Origin: Rhodanobacter denitrificans
GTDB lineage: Bacteria; Pseudomonadota; Gammaproteobacteria; Xanthomonadales; Rhodanobacteraceae
Direction: 5' to 3'
Assembly (NCBI RefSeq): GCF_000230695.2
Contig: NC_020541.1
Coordinates: 248,001 to 312,000, forward strand
Length of the DNA stretch: 64,000 nucleotides
Shown: positions 8,601 through 17,843 of the stretch, in pieces
Layout of the letters: each line of letters begins with the position of its first letter
Numbering within the stretch: the first letter of the stretch is position 1
Program-made: the position numbers and the translations under genes
The notes under the pieces: generated by a model
The model's database searches: none
Seen by the model: only the letters and a program-made list of their open reading frames with translations
What the model was told of the DNA's origin: nothing

Positions 8601-11600
8601 TGTAGGTAAAGGTGGCTGGTTGGCCTTCCGATGCGGTGATGGTCTGGTTGTACGCGACGCCGACCGCCGGTGCCGGCAGGATGCCCGGCGACAGCGTGAT
8701 GGTCGGCACGGCCACGGTGAACGTGTAGGCCTGGCTGCCGGTGAAGCCGAAGCCGTCGGTCGCGGTGATGGTGAAGTTGTAGTTGCCGGCCGTGGTCGGC
8801 CTACCGGACACGGTGCCGGCGCTGCCCAAGGCGATGCCGGGCGGCAGCGCGCCGGAGGCGAGGCTGTAGATGTAGCTGCCGTTGCCGCCGCTCGCGCCCA
8901 GCGCCTGACTGTAGGCGACGTTGGCCTGGCCGTTCGGCAACGTGGCCGGGGTGATGGTGATGGTCGGTGCGGCCACGATGAAGGTATAAGCCCGGCTGCC
9001 GGTGAAGCCGAAGCCGTCGGTCGCGCTGACGGTGAAGTTGTAGTTGCCGGCCGTGGTCGGCGTGCCGGACACCGTGCCCGAGCTGCTCAAGGTGACGCCG
9101 GGCGGCAGCGCGCCGGAGGCGAGGCTGTAGGTATAGCTGCCGTTGCCGCCGCTCGCGCCCAGCGCCTGACTGTAGGCGACGTTGGCCTGGCCGTTCGGCA
9201 ATGTGGCTGGGGTGATGGTGATGGTCGGCGCGGCCACGGTGAACGTGTAGGCCCGGCTGCCGGTGAAGCCGAAGCCGTCGGTCGCGCTGACGGTGAAGTT
9301 GTAGTTGCCGGCCGTGGTCGGCGTGCCGGACACGGTGCCGGCGCTGCTCAAGGTGATGCCGGGCGGCAGCGCGCCGGAGGCGAGGCTGTAGGTGTAGCTG
9401 CCGTTGCCGTTGCCGCCGCTCGCGCCCAGCGCCTGACTGTAGGCGACGTTGGCCTGGCCGTTCGGCAACGTGGCCGGGGTGATGGTGATAGTCGGTGCGG
9501 CCACGATGAAGGTATAAGCCCGGCTGCCGGTGAAGCCGAAGCCGTCGGTCGCGCTGACGGTGAAGTTGTAGTTGCCCACCGTGGTCAGCGTGCCGGACAC
9601 CGTGCCCGAGCTGCTCAAGGTGATGCCGGGCGGCAGCGCGCCGGAGGCGAGGCTGAAGGTGTAGCCGCCGCTGCCGCCGGCGGCACTCAAGCTCTGGCTA
9701 TAGGCAGCGCCACCGGTGCCCGCCGGCAGTGTGGTCGGCGTGATCGCGATGGTCGGTGCGGCCACGGTGAGAGCGTAGCTCTGGCTGGCCGTGAATGGCG
9801 CGCCGGTGCCGGTCGAGCTGTCCGTGGCCTGCACGGTGAAGTTGAAGCTGCCGGCGGCGGTGGGCGTGCCGGACAGCACGCCGCCGGAGGATAGCGCCAG
9901 GCCCGCCGGCAGCGCGCCCGCCGTCAGCGTGTAGGCATACGGCGCGGTGCCGCCGTTGGCGGTGAAGGTGTGCGTGTAGGGCGTTTCCGCCGTGGCGTTG
10001 GCCAGCGCCGCCGGGGCCAGCACCACCGTGCCGGCGCCGACCGTGACGCTGTAGGCCTGGCTGCCGGTGAAGCCGCCGCTGTCAGTCGCGGTGAGCGTGA
10101 AGTTGAAACTGCCCCCCGCGGTCGGCGTGCCGCTGATCACTCCCGAGTTGGCGCCCAGCGACAGGCCCGTCGGCAGCAGGCCGGAGCTCACGTTGTAGGT
10201 GAAGGTGGATGGGCTGGCTTCGGATGCGGTGATCGCCTGGCTGTACGCGTTACCGACCGCCGGTGCCGGTAGGGTGCCCGGCGACAGCGTGATGGTCGGC
10301 GCGGCCACGGCGAGGGTGTAGTTGCCCGACACGGTGAAGGGCGCGCCGGTGCCGGTCGAGCTGTCCGTGGCCCGCACGGTGAAGTTGAAGTTGCCCGCCG
10401 CGGTCGCCGTGCCGGACAGCGCGCCCGCGGACGACAGCGTCACGCCCGGCGGCAGGGCGCCCGCGACGATCGCATAGCTGTATGGCGCGGTACCGTTGGC
10501 GGCGGCGAACGTGGCGCTTGCCGGCGAGCCGGCGGTGCCGTTGATGGTCGTCCCGGATGCGGGCGCCAGCGTCAGCGTGGGTGCGCCCACGGTGATGCCG
10601 TAGGCGCGGCTGCCCGTGTAGGGGCCAGTGCCGGTACTGCTGTCGGTCGCGGTAATGACGAAATTGAAGCTGCCGGCGGCCGTCGGCGTGCCGGTGATCG
10701 CGCCGGTGCTGCTGACGGTCAGGCCAGGCGGCAGCGCGCCGGCGGTGACGGCATAGGCATACGGAGCGGCGCCGCCGGATGCCGTCACGTTCTGCGAATA
10801 CGCCGCGGCCACGCCAGGGTTGGTCAGCGAGGCAGGCGCAATCGAAATAGTCGGGGCGTTCACCGTCAGCGCCAGCGAGCCGCTGGTGGCGCTGAACGGA
10901 CCGGTGCCGGTGCTGCTGTCGGTGGCGGTCACGGTGAAATTGAAGCTTCCACCCGCGGTGGCCGTACCCGACAGCGAGCCGTTGCTGGCCAGCGTGATGC
11001 CCGCCGGCAGGCTGCCGGAGGCGATGGCGTAGGTGTACGGCGCCGTGCCGCCGCTCGCGCTGGCGAGCGACTGGCTGTAGGCCGCGCCGACGGTGGCCGC
11101 CGGCGGACTGGCCGGCGTGTAGCTGATGGTCGGCGGCGGTACGGTGATGGTCACCGTGGCCGGTGATGACGTGCCGCTGGCGTTGGTGCCGGTATAGGTG
11201 AAGCTGTCCGGGCCGGCGTAGCCGGCGGCGGGAGTGTAGGTGATCGAGGTGCCGCTGGCGGTGGCGGTGCCGTGCGCAGCCTGTGTAGCGACGGCGACCG
11301 AGGCCGGCGCACCGCCGGTGAAGTTGAGGGTGATCGGGTTGCTGGTACTGCCGTAGGCCACCGTGGCACTCACCGGGTTGGCGACCGGGGGCGGCAGGTT
11401 CTGCACGGTGATGGACAGGTTGTTGGCCGAGAAGTACGGCCCGGGGGCGCCGCTGCTGTCCGTGACGCGCACGGTGAAGTTGGTAGTGCCGCTCGCAGTG
11501 GGCGTGCCGCTGATGGTGCCGTTGCTGGCCAGGGTCAGGCCGGCTGGCAGCGTGGTGCCGCCGTCCAGCGTGTAGGTGTACGGCGGCGTGCCGCCGGCGG

Positions 11601-12342
11601 CGGTCAGCGTGAAACCGTAGGGTCGGTTGATGACCGCCGCCGTGGGCGTGTTGGTGACGACGACGCTCGGCGCACCGATGGAGACCGAATAGCTCGCCGT
11701 ACCAGTGACGCTGGCGCTGTCGGTGGCCGTGATCGAGAACGCATAGCTGCCCTGCGTGGTCGGCGTGCCGGAGATCGTGTTGCCGCTGAGTGTCAGGCCC
11801 GGCGGCAGGGAAGAACCGCTGGTGACGGCGAAGGTGTACGGCGCGGTGCCGCCGGTGGCGCTCAGGGTCTGGGTGGCGTAGCTGACGGCTACGGTGCCCG
11901 AGGGCATCGTCGCCGGCGAGAGCGTGATGGGCGAGGTCTTCGGGGCGATGTGTACCGTCACCGTGACGAAATTGATGCCCGAGCCATCGTCGTACCGGAA
12001 GGTATCCGTCGTGGCGCCGTCGTTGTTGTTGGAGTAGCTGATCTGCGAGGCCGCGTTGCTGGTGACTGTCGCCGTGCCGTGGTTTGCCAGCGACGTGATG
12101 TTGCCGATGCCGAAACCGGGGCTGGCGCTGCACGCCGTGACGTCCATGCTGATCGTCGTGCCGGGCGCCATCGGCGATCCGGAGGAGGCATTGGACGGCG
12201 TATAGGCCGTGCAGACCGCACGCGACAGGCCCGGCAGCGCCAGCATGCCGCACACCAGCAGGAAACTTGTCCACCGGCCGAATACGCTACGGCCGAGCCC
12301 ATGGCGCATCGCGTCGCGATGCTTCGACTCCGGATGCCACAT
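5692..12342 (-). CDS. giant Ig-repeat autotransporter (type Va-like)
   Basis: A 2216-residue predicted surface adhesin. Signal peptide: FLLVCGMLALPGLSRA preceded by a charged N-region. The passenger carries about 15 putative-Ig (He_PIG-like) repeats, each with the signature LPPGLTLSS..G..SGTPTAAGSFNFTVxATDS, then cadherin-like VNDTATTPANSPVTIAV and related modules. The last ~270 residues are an autotransporter beta-barrel (FWAGGAMNFGKLKPG...GLSLGADKQLT...LSVQKTLPP) with alternating strands. Start set at ATG 12342, preceded by AGGGGA at good spacing; a longer frame upstream is unsupported. It is divergent from the tail-collar triplet across 283 bp. Near-identical repeats occupy the central third (see repeat entry). 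Likely function is surface attachment or cell-cell contact, inferred from architecture only. Confidence 0.88.
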   Translation of the reverse strand: MWHPESKHRDAMRHGLGRSVFGRWTSFLLVCGMLALPGLSRAVCTAYTPSNASSGSPMAPGTTISMDVTACSASPGFGIGNITSLANHGTATVTSNAASQISYSNNNDGATTDTFRYDDGSGINFVTVTVHIAPKTSPITLSPATMPSGTVAVSYATQTLSATGGTAPYTFAVTSGSSLPPGLTLSGNTISGTPTTQGSYAFSITATDSASVTGTASYSVSIGAPSVVVTNTPTAAVINRPYGFTLTAAGGTPPYTYTLDGGTTLPAGLTLASNGTISGTPTASGTTNFTVRVTDSSGAPGPYFSANNLSITVQNLPPPVANPVSATVAYGSTSNPITLNFTGGAPASVAVATQAAHGTATASGTSITYTPAAGYAGPDSFTYTGTNASGTSSPATVTITVPPPTISYTPASPPAATVGAAYSQSLASASGGTAPYTYAIASGSLPAGITLASNGSLSGTATAGGSFNFTVTATDSSTGTGPFSATSGSLALTVNAPTISIAPASLTNPGVAAAYSQNVTASGGAAPYAYAVTAGALPPGLTVSSTGAITGTPTAAGSFNFVITATDSSTGTGPYTGSRAYGITVGAPTLTLAPASGTTINGTAGSPASATFAAANGTAPYSYAIVAGALPPGVTLSSAGALSGTATAAGNFNFTVRATDSSTGTGAPFTVSGNYTLAVAAPTITLSPGTLPAPAVGNAYSQAITASEASPSTFTYNVSSGLLPTGLSLGANSGVISGTPTAGGSFNFTLTATDSGGFTGSQAYSVTVGAGTVVLAPAALANATAETPYTHTFTANGGTAPYAYTLTAGALPAGLALSSGGVLSGTPTAAGSFNFTVQATDSSTGTGAPFTASQSYALTVAAPTIAITPTTLPAGTGGAAYSQSLSAAGGSGGYTFSLASGALPPGITLSSSGTVSGTLTTVGNYNFTVSATDGFGFTGSRAYTFIVAAPTITITPATLPNGQANVAYSQALGASGGNGNGSYTYSLASGALPPGITLSSAGTVSGTPTTAGNYNFTVSATDGFGFTGSRAYTFTVAAPTITITPATLPNGQANVAYSQALGASGGNGSYTYSLASGALPPGVTLSSSGTVSGTPTTAGNYNFTVSATDGFGFTGSRAYTFIVAAPTITITPATLPNGQANVAYSQALGASGGNGSYIYSLASGALPPGIALGSAGTVSGRPTTAGNYNFTITATDGFGFTGSQAYTFTVAVPTITLSPGILPAPAVGVAYNQTITASEGQPATFTYNVSSGALPIGLSLDVNSGVMSGTPTAAGTYNFTITATDGSGFTGSQAYSVTVGAGTVVLDPGALANATAETPYTHAFTASGGTAPYTYSVVAGTLPSGLALSSTGTLSGTPTAAGSFNFTLRATDSSTGTSAPFSGSRIYTLTVAAPTIAITPATLPAGGGGVAYSQALSASGGSGSYTYSLASGALPPGIALSSSGTVSGTPTTVGNYSFTVTATDGLGFSGSQAYTFTVAAPTITITPATLPNGQANVAYSQALGASGGNGSYTYSLASGALPPGIALSSAGTVSGTPTTAGNYNFTVSATDGFGFTGSQAYSLGIDQPVPVTVNDTATTPANSPVTIAVTANDAGPITSIAVAQAPAHGTAAVSGLHVVYTPSASFFGSDSFTYTATGPGGISSPATVSVSVTPLAVPVAAAQSVSVLAGASVTIHAATGASNGPFTAAAVVNTPASGTATTQGTDIVYTAAANASGTFGFDYTLSNVFGTSPPAHVTVTVNPRPVAAALTATANAGTTVQVDLVAQAHGGPFTAANVVSISPANAGSATIVSTGGGGYALAFTSAASFDGVAQIAYTLSNAFATSAPGTVDVTVMLRGDPSKNAEVLGVLEAQAEAARRMAMGQIGNFQRRLESLHDSGSRAGFSNGITMSSASSQRRSDTLAGLQQQVMGGGGDPFLAPADAPATVPAASSSGAPDGLAFWAGGAMNFGKLKPGASYNGVDFTTSGLSLGADKQLTQSLALGLGVGYGHDASDIGQHGSRSTVDSYNVAAYGSYRPGESAYMDALVGYQWLQFDARRFVTDNGNTVRGSRDGKQWFASFSVGYRHQADDMLLTPYGRLDIARATLDGYTETGDAVFALSYRDQTVKTSTATVGLLARWTVQRDYGVWAPQLRAEFGHDLQGSSQAAMRYADLPSGPLYQATLARQSRNHTLLGAGIALQTLKGWSLRAEYQNQLDNTSRDNQSILLSVQKTLPP
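7640..10310 (-). repeat. tandem and higher-order Ig-domain repeats inside the autotransporter gene
   Basis: Units of 261 bp (87 codons) repeat with near identity: equivalent points fall at 8710, 8971, 9232 and 9499 (the last step is 267 bp because of a 6-bp GN insertion). A further copy starts at 7906. Four distinct domain types (LSPG.LPAPAVG, GTVVL, IAITP.TLPAG, ITITPATLPNGQ) occur in the same order twice, once as a six-unit block (about 8710-10310, with the last type in three copies) and once as a four-unit block (about 7640-8710). This indicates block duplication plus local tandem expansion. Confidence 0.85.
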
Positions 12343-12625
12343 GACTTGTCCCCTGTTTGCCCGTGTTCCGTTGGGCGGACGCCTGGCGGCGCGTTGTGAA
12401 AGCTGCCGTGGCTCGCGAACGAGCAGCCACGGTACCGGACCTCTTCGCCGGACGGTCGTGAGCCCTGCCTGGCGGTTCTGTCTTTTCCTTTCAGTGCCCC
12501 TCGAGGGCGGCCGCGGCATATTGTGGCTTTGTGCACGAAGAGCTTGTCAAGCCGTCGGGTATGCGCAAGAGTGCGCGGGCCGGCCGGGGACCTGTCGCCG
12601 GAACCATCCAAGGGGAGAATCACTC

Positions 12626-13126
12626 ATGTCGCAACCCTTTCTCGGGCAGGTGATGCCGGTGGCGTTCAACTTTGCGCCCAAGGGATTCGCTTTCTGCAAC
12701 GGCCAGTTGCTGCCGATCAACCAGTATCAGGCGCTGTTCTCGCTGCTGGGTACCCAGTTCGGCGGCAACGGCACAACGAACTTTGCCTTGCCCGACCTGC
12801 GCAGCCGCACCCCGCTGGGTTCCAGCAACGGCACGGATGTCGGCCAGGCCGGCGGCGTCGAGAACGTCGCGCTGTCGAGCGGGCAGATTCCTGCGCACAA
12901 TCACGCCTTCAACGCGAACACCGCCGCGGGCACCACGCGCATTCCCGGCAACGGCGTGCTGGGTGCCGCCGGCTCGCTCAGCATCTACGGCAGCTCCGGT
13001 GGCCCGCAGATTCCGCTGAACGTGCTCGACGACGCTGGGCAGACGCTGCCGCATTCGAACCTGCAGCCATACACGGTGCTGAACTTCTGCATCGCGCTCA
13101 ATGGCATCTTCCCCTCGCGCAGCTGA
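12626..13126 (+). CDS. phage tail-collar-domain protein 1 (MdpB-like)
   Basis: A 166-residue protein with the tail-collar (gp12-like, 'microcystin-dependent protein') pattern: FLGQVMPVAFNFAPKGFAFC, NGQLLPINQYQALFSLLGTQ, FGGNGTTNFALPDLRSRTP, and a C-terminal HSNLQPYTVLNFCIALNGIFP. In phages this fold makes trimeric short tail-fibre tips. Here it is free-standing, without signal peptide or other phage genes. The start has a strong site (AAGGGGAGAA before ATG 12626). First of three paralogues followed by a GNAT gene; the operon is divergent from the autotransporter. Role unknown; a fibre or structural role is inferred from fold. Confidence 0.85.
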   Translation: MSQPFLGQVMPVAFNFAPKGFAFCNGQLLPINQYQALFSLLGTQFGGNGTTNFALPDLRSRTPLGSSNGTDVGQAGGVENVALSSGQIPAHNHAFNANTAAGTTRIPGNGVLGAAGSLSIYGSSGGPQIPLNVLDDAGQTLPHSNLQPYTVLNFCIALNGIFPSRS

Positions 13127-13140
13127 CCGGAGCTCCCGCC

Positions 13141-13671
13141 ATGTCCACACCTTACGTTGGCGAGATCCGCCTGTTTCCCTACAACTTCGCACCGAATGGC
13201 TGGTTCGACTGCGACGGCCGCCTGCTGCCCATCTCGGAATACGATGTCCTGTTCAGCCTGGTCGGCACCGTCTACGGTGGCGACGGCGTGAATACCTTTG
13301 CGCTGCCCGACCTGCGCGGCCGCGTGCCGATCCACCAGGGTGCGGGGCCGGGCATGGGAACCTACGTGCTGGGCCAGCTGGCCGGCACCGAGACGGTCAC
13401 GCTGCTGCCGAACCAGCTGCCGGCCCACAGCCATGTCTTCTACGCGGCGGATTCGGCGGCAAGCTCCGCCGCGCCGTCCGCCACACTCCAGCTGGGGGCC
13501 GTCAGCGGAGACACGCTGTACACGAACAGCACCGCAGGCATCGCCAGCGGCGACCTGGCCGCGACGGCCGTCGGTTCCGTGGGGGGCAGTCAGCCGCACG
13601 ACAACACCATGCCCACGCTGACCGCGCGTTTCTGCATCGCCTGGGCCGGCGTCTACCCGTCGCAGGGTTGA
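13141..13671 (+). CDS. phage tail-collar-domain protein 2 (MdpB-like)
   Basis: A 176-residue paralogue of the preceding gene, 14 bp downstream. It keeps YVGEIRLFPYNFAPNGWFDC, DGRLLPISEYDVLFSLVGTV, YGGDGVNTFALPDLRGRVP and the ending PHDNTMPTLTARFCIAWAGVYP. It has a longer Ser/Ala-rich variable segment (about residues 100-130), where phage collar proteins vary their tip. A shared length, conserved ends and variable middle with its two neighbours suggest they could form a hetero-oligomer. No secretion signal is visible. Confidence 0.85.
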   Translation: MSTPYVGEIRLFPYNFAPNGWFDCDGRLLPISEYDVLFSLVGTVYGGDGVNTFALPDLRGRVPIHQGAGPGMGTYVLGQLAGTETVTLLPNQLPAHSHVFYAADSAASSAAPSATLQLGAVSGDTLYTNSTAGIASGDLAATAVGSVGGSQPHDNTMPTLTARFCIAWAGVYPSQG

Positions 13672-13702
13672 GCGCCGTCGACCGACTACAAGGACATCAT
13701 TC

Positions 13703-14236
13703 ATGAGCGATCCCTTCATTGGCGAGATCCAGATCTACGGCTTCAACTTCGCGCCCCAGAACTGGGCCCTGTGCCAGGGCCAGTTGATGCCGATCCAGCA
13801 GAACACGGCGCTGTTCTCGCTGCTCGGTATCCAGTTCGGCGGCAACGGCACCACCAATTACCAGTTGCCGAACTTCACCGGCAACGTGGCGTGTGGCCAG
13901 GGTCAGGGCGCCGGGCTGACGCCACGCATGGTCGGCGAAACCTTCGGCTCGGACAGCGTCACCCTGCTGCTCAATGAGATGCCGGCACATGCCCACGGCG
14001 CGCGCGTCTACAACCAGCCGACGGCCGCCAATCGGGCCGGCGTTCCGGCCAGCGGCGATGCCGTCATCACGCCGCAGTCGGTGGCGATGCTGACCAATAC
14101 CAACGCGGTCAACACCACCTTGCCGATCCAGACGGTCGGCATGACCGGTGGCGGCCAGCCGCACGAAAACCGGCAGCCGTACCTGACGCTGAATTTCTGC
14201 ATCGCGCTGTCGGGGGTGTTTCCTCAGCGCCCGTGA
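13703..14236 (+). CDS. phage tail-collar-domain protein 3 (MdpB-like)
   Basis: A 177-residue third paralogue: FIGEIQIYGFNFAPQNWALC, QGQLMPIQQNTALFSLLGIQ, FGGNGTTNYQLPNFTGNVAC and the closing GQPHENRQPYLTLNFCIALS. The LPDLRGR box of the other two is altered to LPNFTGN. An ATG with a preceding AAGGACATC fixes the start. Its TGA overlaps the GTG start of the GNAT gene (GTGA), so the acetyltransferase is translationally coupled to this structural triplet. Confidence 0.85.
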   Translation: MSDPFIGEIQIYGFNFAPQNWALCQGQLMPIQQNTALFSLLGIQFGGNGTTNYQLPNFTGNVACGQGQGAGLTPRMVGETFGSDSVTLLLNEMPAHAHGARVYNQPTAANRAGVPASGDAVITPQSVAMLTNTNAVNTTLPIQTVGMTGGGQPHENRQPYLTLNFCIALSGVFPQRP

Positions 14237-14790
14237 GCGCAGCCGGGACGTTGAACTTTCCCCCGAGCCGGGCGGCCTGGCTGCCCGCCTCGGGGGAAAG
14301 CCTTCCGGCAGGGGTGGGCTGGCGCGACGCGCATGACCAGGATCTGCCGTTCCTCCGCCGCCTCTACGGCGAGGTGCGCGCCGCCGAACTGGCCGCGGTG
14401 CCGTGGCCCGACGCCGTGCGGCAGGCTTTCCTGGACAGCCAGTTCGCACTGCAGCACCTGCACTACGCCACGCATTTCCAGCCGGCGGATTACCTGGTGA
14501 TCGAGGATGCGGGGAGGCCCATCGGCCGCCTGTACCTGTACCGCGACCCGCGGGAGGTCCATGTCATCGACATCGCGCTGCTCGCCGCAGCGCGAGGACG
14601 CGGCATCGGTTCGGCGCTGCTGCGGCAGGTGCAGCAAAGTACGCTGCGCGATGGCCTGGGCAGCGTCATGCTGCATGTCGAGCAGCGCAATGCCGCGGCG
14701 CGCAGGCTCTACGAACGCCTGGGATTCGCCGTCGAGGAGGGCATCGGCGGCCACCTGCGCATGCGCTGGATCGCCGCCATGCTCAGTTGA
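14233..14790 (+). CDS. GNAT family N-acetyltransferase
   Basis: A 185-residue acetyl-CoA-dependent acyltransferase. The N-terminal 30 residues are Pro/Ala-rich; then the GNAT fold follows with DYLVIEDAGRPIGRLYLYR (motif C/D), the acetyl-CoA loop in LLAAARGRGIGSALLRQVQQ (R/Q-x-x-G-x-G/A type) and a motif B region NAAARRLYERLGF. GTG 14233 overlaps the stop of the third tail-collar gene by 4 nt. Substrate unknown; genomic coupling suggests it modifies the collar proteins or their ligand. Its 3' end overlaps the convergent DUF6916 gene by 8 nt. Confidence 0.8.
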   Translation: MSAAGTLNFPPSRAAWLPASGESLPAGVGWRDAHDQDLPFLRRLYGEVRAAELAAVPWPDAVRQAFLDSQFALQHLHYATHFQPADYLVIEDAGRPIGRLYLYRDPREVHVIDIALLAAARGRGIGSALLRQVQQSTLRDGLGSVMLHVEQRNAAARRLYERLGFAVEEGIGGHLRMRWIAAMLS

Positions 14791-15076
14791 ACAGCGCCTG
14801 GTAGATGAAGCCATCGCGGTCGCGCGCGATCGGCACCAGGAAGATGCCGAACTCGCCCACGCCGTCGTGGCGCATGGTGTAGGTGCGCTGCGGGAAAAGC
14901 ACCGCCGATTCGTGGCGGAACAGCAGGGAGAATGGCTCGCGCACCATGCCGGCGACCGGCTGGTACGGCAGTGGCCGCGCCTCGACCAGGACGAAGGGCG
15001 TGCTCATCTGGTCGATCTCGACCCTGAAGGTCTCGTTGAGATGGCCCGCGAAGTGGTCCAACCGAAAAAATTGCAT
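14783..15076 (-). CDS. DUF6916-like protein
   Basis: A 97-residue protein without signal peptide. The layout (LDHFAGHLNETFRVEIDQ, then FVLVEARPLP, then REPFSLLFRHESAVLFPQ and RTYTMRHDGVGEFGIFLVPI, ending YQALFN) matches my recollection of DUF6916, small proteins habitually encoded beside tail-collar genes in Xanthomonadaceae. It looks like a compact beta-barrel, possibly an assembly partner. It is convergent with the GNAT gene and overlaps its end by 8 nt. Confidence 0.65.
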   Translation of the reverse strand: MQFFRLDHFAGHLNETFRVEIDQMSTPFVLVEARPLPYQPVAGMVREPFSLLFRHESAVLFPQRTYTMRHDGVGEFGIFLVPIARDRDGFIYQALFN

Positions 15077-15205
15077 GACGTTCCCCCTGGCCGTCGAGCA
15101 TGCCCAAGCCGGGCCGGGCTTTCAACACGTGTCCGGTGCGCGCCGTCGCTGAAGGACGAGCCGCGCCTTCCTGGCGAGCCGGTCGTGCGTTCCCGGGGCG
15201 ACAAC

Positions 15206-15233
15206 AAGAAGCCCCGCGTCGGCGGGGCTTCTT
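15206..15233 (-). terminator. rho-independent terminator after rpoD
   Basis: A 12-bp perfect stem (AAGAAGCCCCGC at 15206-15217 and its complement at 15222-15233) with a 4-nt loop, followed in the minus direction by a T-rich TTCTTGTTGT. It lies about 20 bp past the rpoD stop codon. Confidence 0.85.
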
Positions 15234-15253
15234 CGTCATGCCGGCGTCGCCGC

Positions 15254-17131
<1,878 letters not shown>

Positions 17132-17163
17132 TCACCGACCGCCGCAGGGTTCAAGAACCGGAC

Positions 17164-17192
17164 ATTATAGCGATGTGCTGCTTTTTTGACCA
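17164..17192 (-). promoter_or_regulatory. sigma-70 promoter of rpoD
   Basis: On the minus strand a perfect -10 TATAAT (17164-17169) lies 17 bp from a -35-like TGGTCA (17187-17192, two mismatches to TTGACA). It is 33 bp from the rpoD ATG. An A-rich tract in the spacer adds curvature. Confidence 0.6.
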
Positions 17193-17298
17193 GTTTTCAA
17201 GTGGAAAAAGATCGCTGGAGGACACGCAAAAATCGCGCCAGACCGCCGTATTGCCGTGCATCGCCGGGCTCGATCCGGCGAGGCGTCGCACCCGCCGT

Positions 17299-17739
17299 TC
17301 AGCCGGTGTCGAGCCGGAAGGTCACCGGGCCGTCGTTCACCAGCCGGATCACCATATGGGCGCCGAAGCGCCCGGTTTCCACCCCCGGGTGTGCGGCGCG
17401 GGCCAGTTCCAGCAGCCGCTCGAACCAGCGCCGGCCGTGCTCGGGCGACGCCGCGCCGGTGAAACTGGGGCGCATGCCGGAGCGGGTGTCGGCGGCGAGG
17501 GTGAACTGGCTGACCAGCAGCAGGTCGCCGCCGGTGTCGGTGAGCGAGCGGTTCATCTTGCCGTCCGCATCGGCGAACACGCGGTAACCGAGCAGGCGCT
17601 CCAGCATGCGCTTCGCCTGCGCCTCGCCGTCGTCGGGTTGCACCGCCACCAGGGCCAGCAGGCCGGGGCCGATCGCGCCGACCGTTTCGTCGCCGACACT
17701 GACGCTGGCGGACAGGACGCGCTGGATCAGGGCGATCAT
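17299..17739 (-). CDS. dtd: D-aminoacyl-tRNA deacylase
   Basis: A 146-residue cytosolic enzyme that removes D-amino acids (and glycine) mischarged onto tRNA. Family landmarks: [15 protein letters not shown] at the N-terminus, [20 protein letters not shown] (the SQFTLxADT...RPSFT active-site strip, with Thr) and the C-terminal [13 protein letters not shown] carrying the Gly-cisPro cross-subunit motif. The start was set at ATG 17739, matching the family N-terminus; the 13-residue upstream extension is dropped. It is divergent from the acyltransferase gene. Confidence 0.95.
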   Translation of the reverse strand: MIALIQRVLSASVSVGDETVGAIGPGLLALVAVQPDDGEAQAKRMLERLLGYRVFADADGKMNRSLTDTGGDLLLVSQFTLAADTRSGMRPSFTGAASPEHGRRWFERLLELARAAHPGVETGRFGAHMVIRLVNDGPVTFRLDTG

Positions 17740-17843
17740 TCTCTGGCGGCGGGGCGAGGCGAAGGACCGGCAAAGCATACGAGGTTGCCGGTTCGGCGCA
17801 AGTCGGCGGGTCGCGGCGCGCCGCCCGCTACACTGGCGACCCT

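Noticed and set aside
7492..9894. 800-residue plus-strand ORF opposite the autotransporter
   Set aside because: Arg/Gly/Ala-rich, repetitive shadow of the Ig repeats; no start site or domain.
7640..10310. CRISPR-like regular repeats
   Set aside because: The 261-bp unit is coding, in frame and without short spacer/repeat structure.
12342..14790. Prophage or tailocin
   Set aside because: Only collar-fold genes are present; no sheath, tube, baseplate, capsid, terminase or lysis genes.
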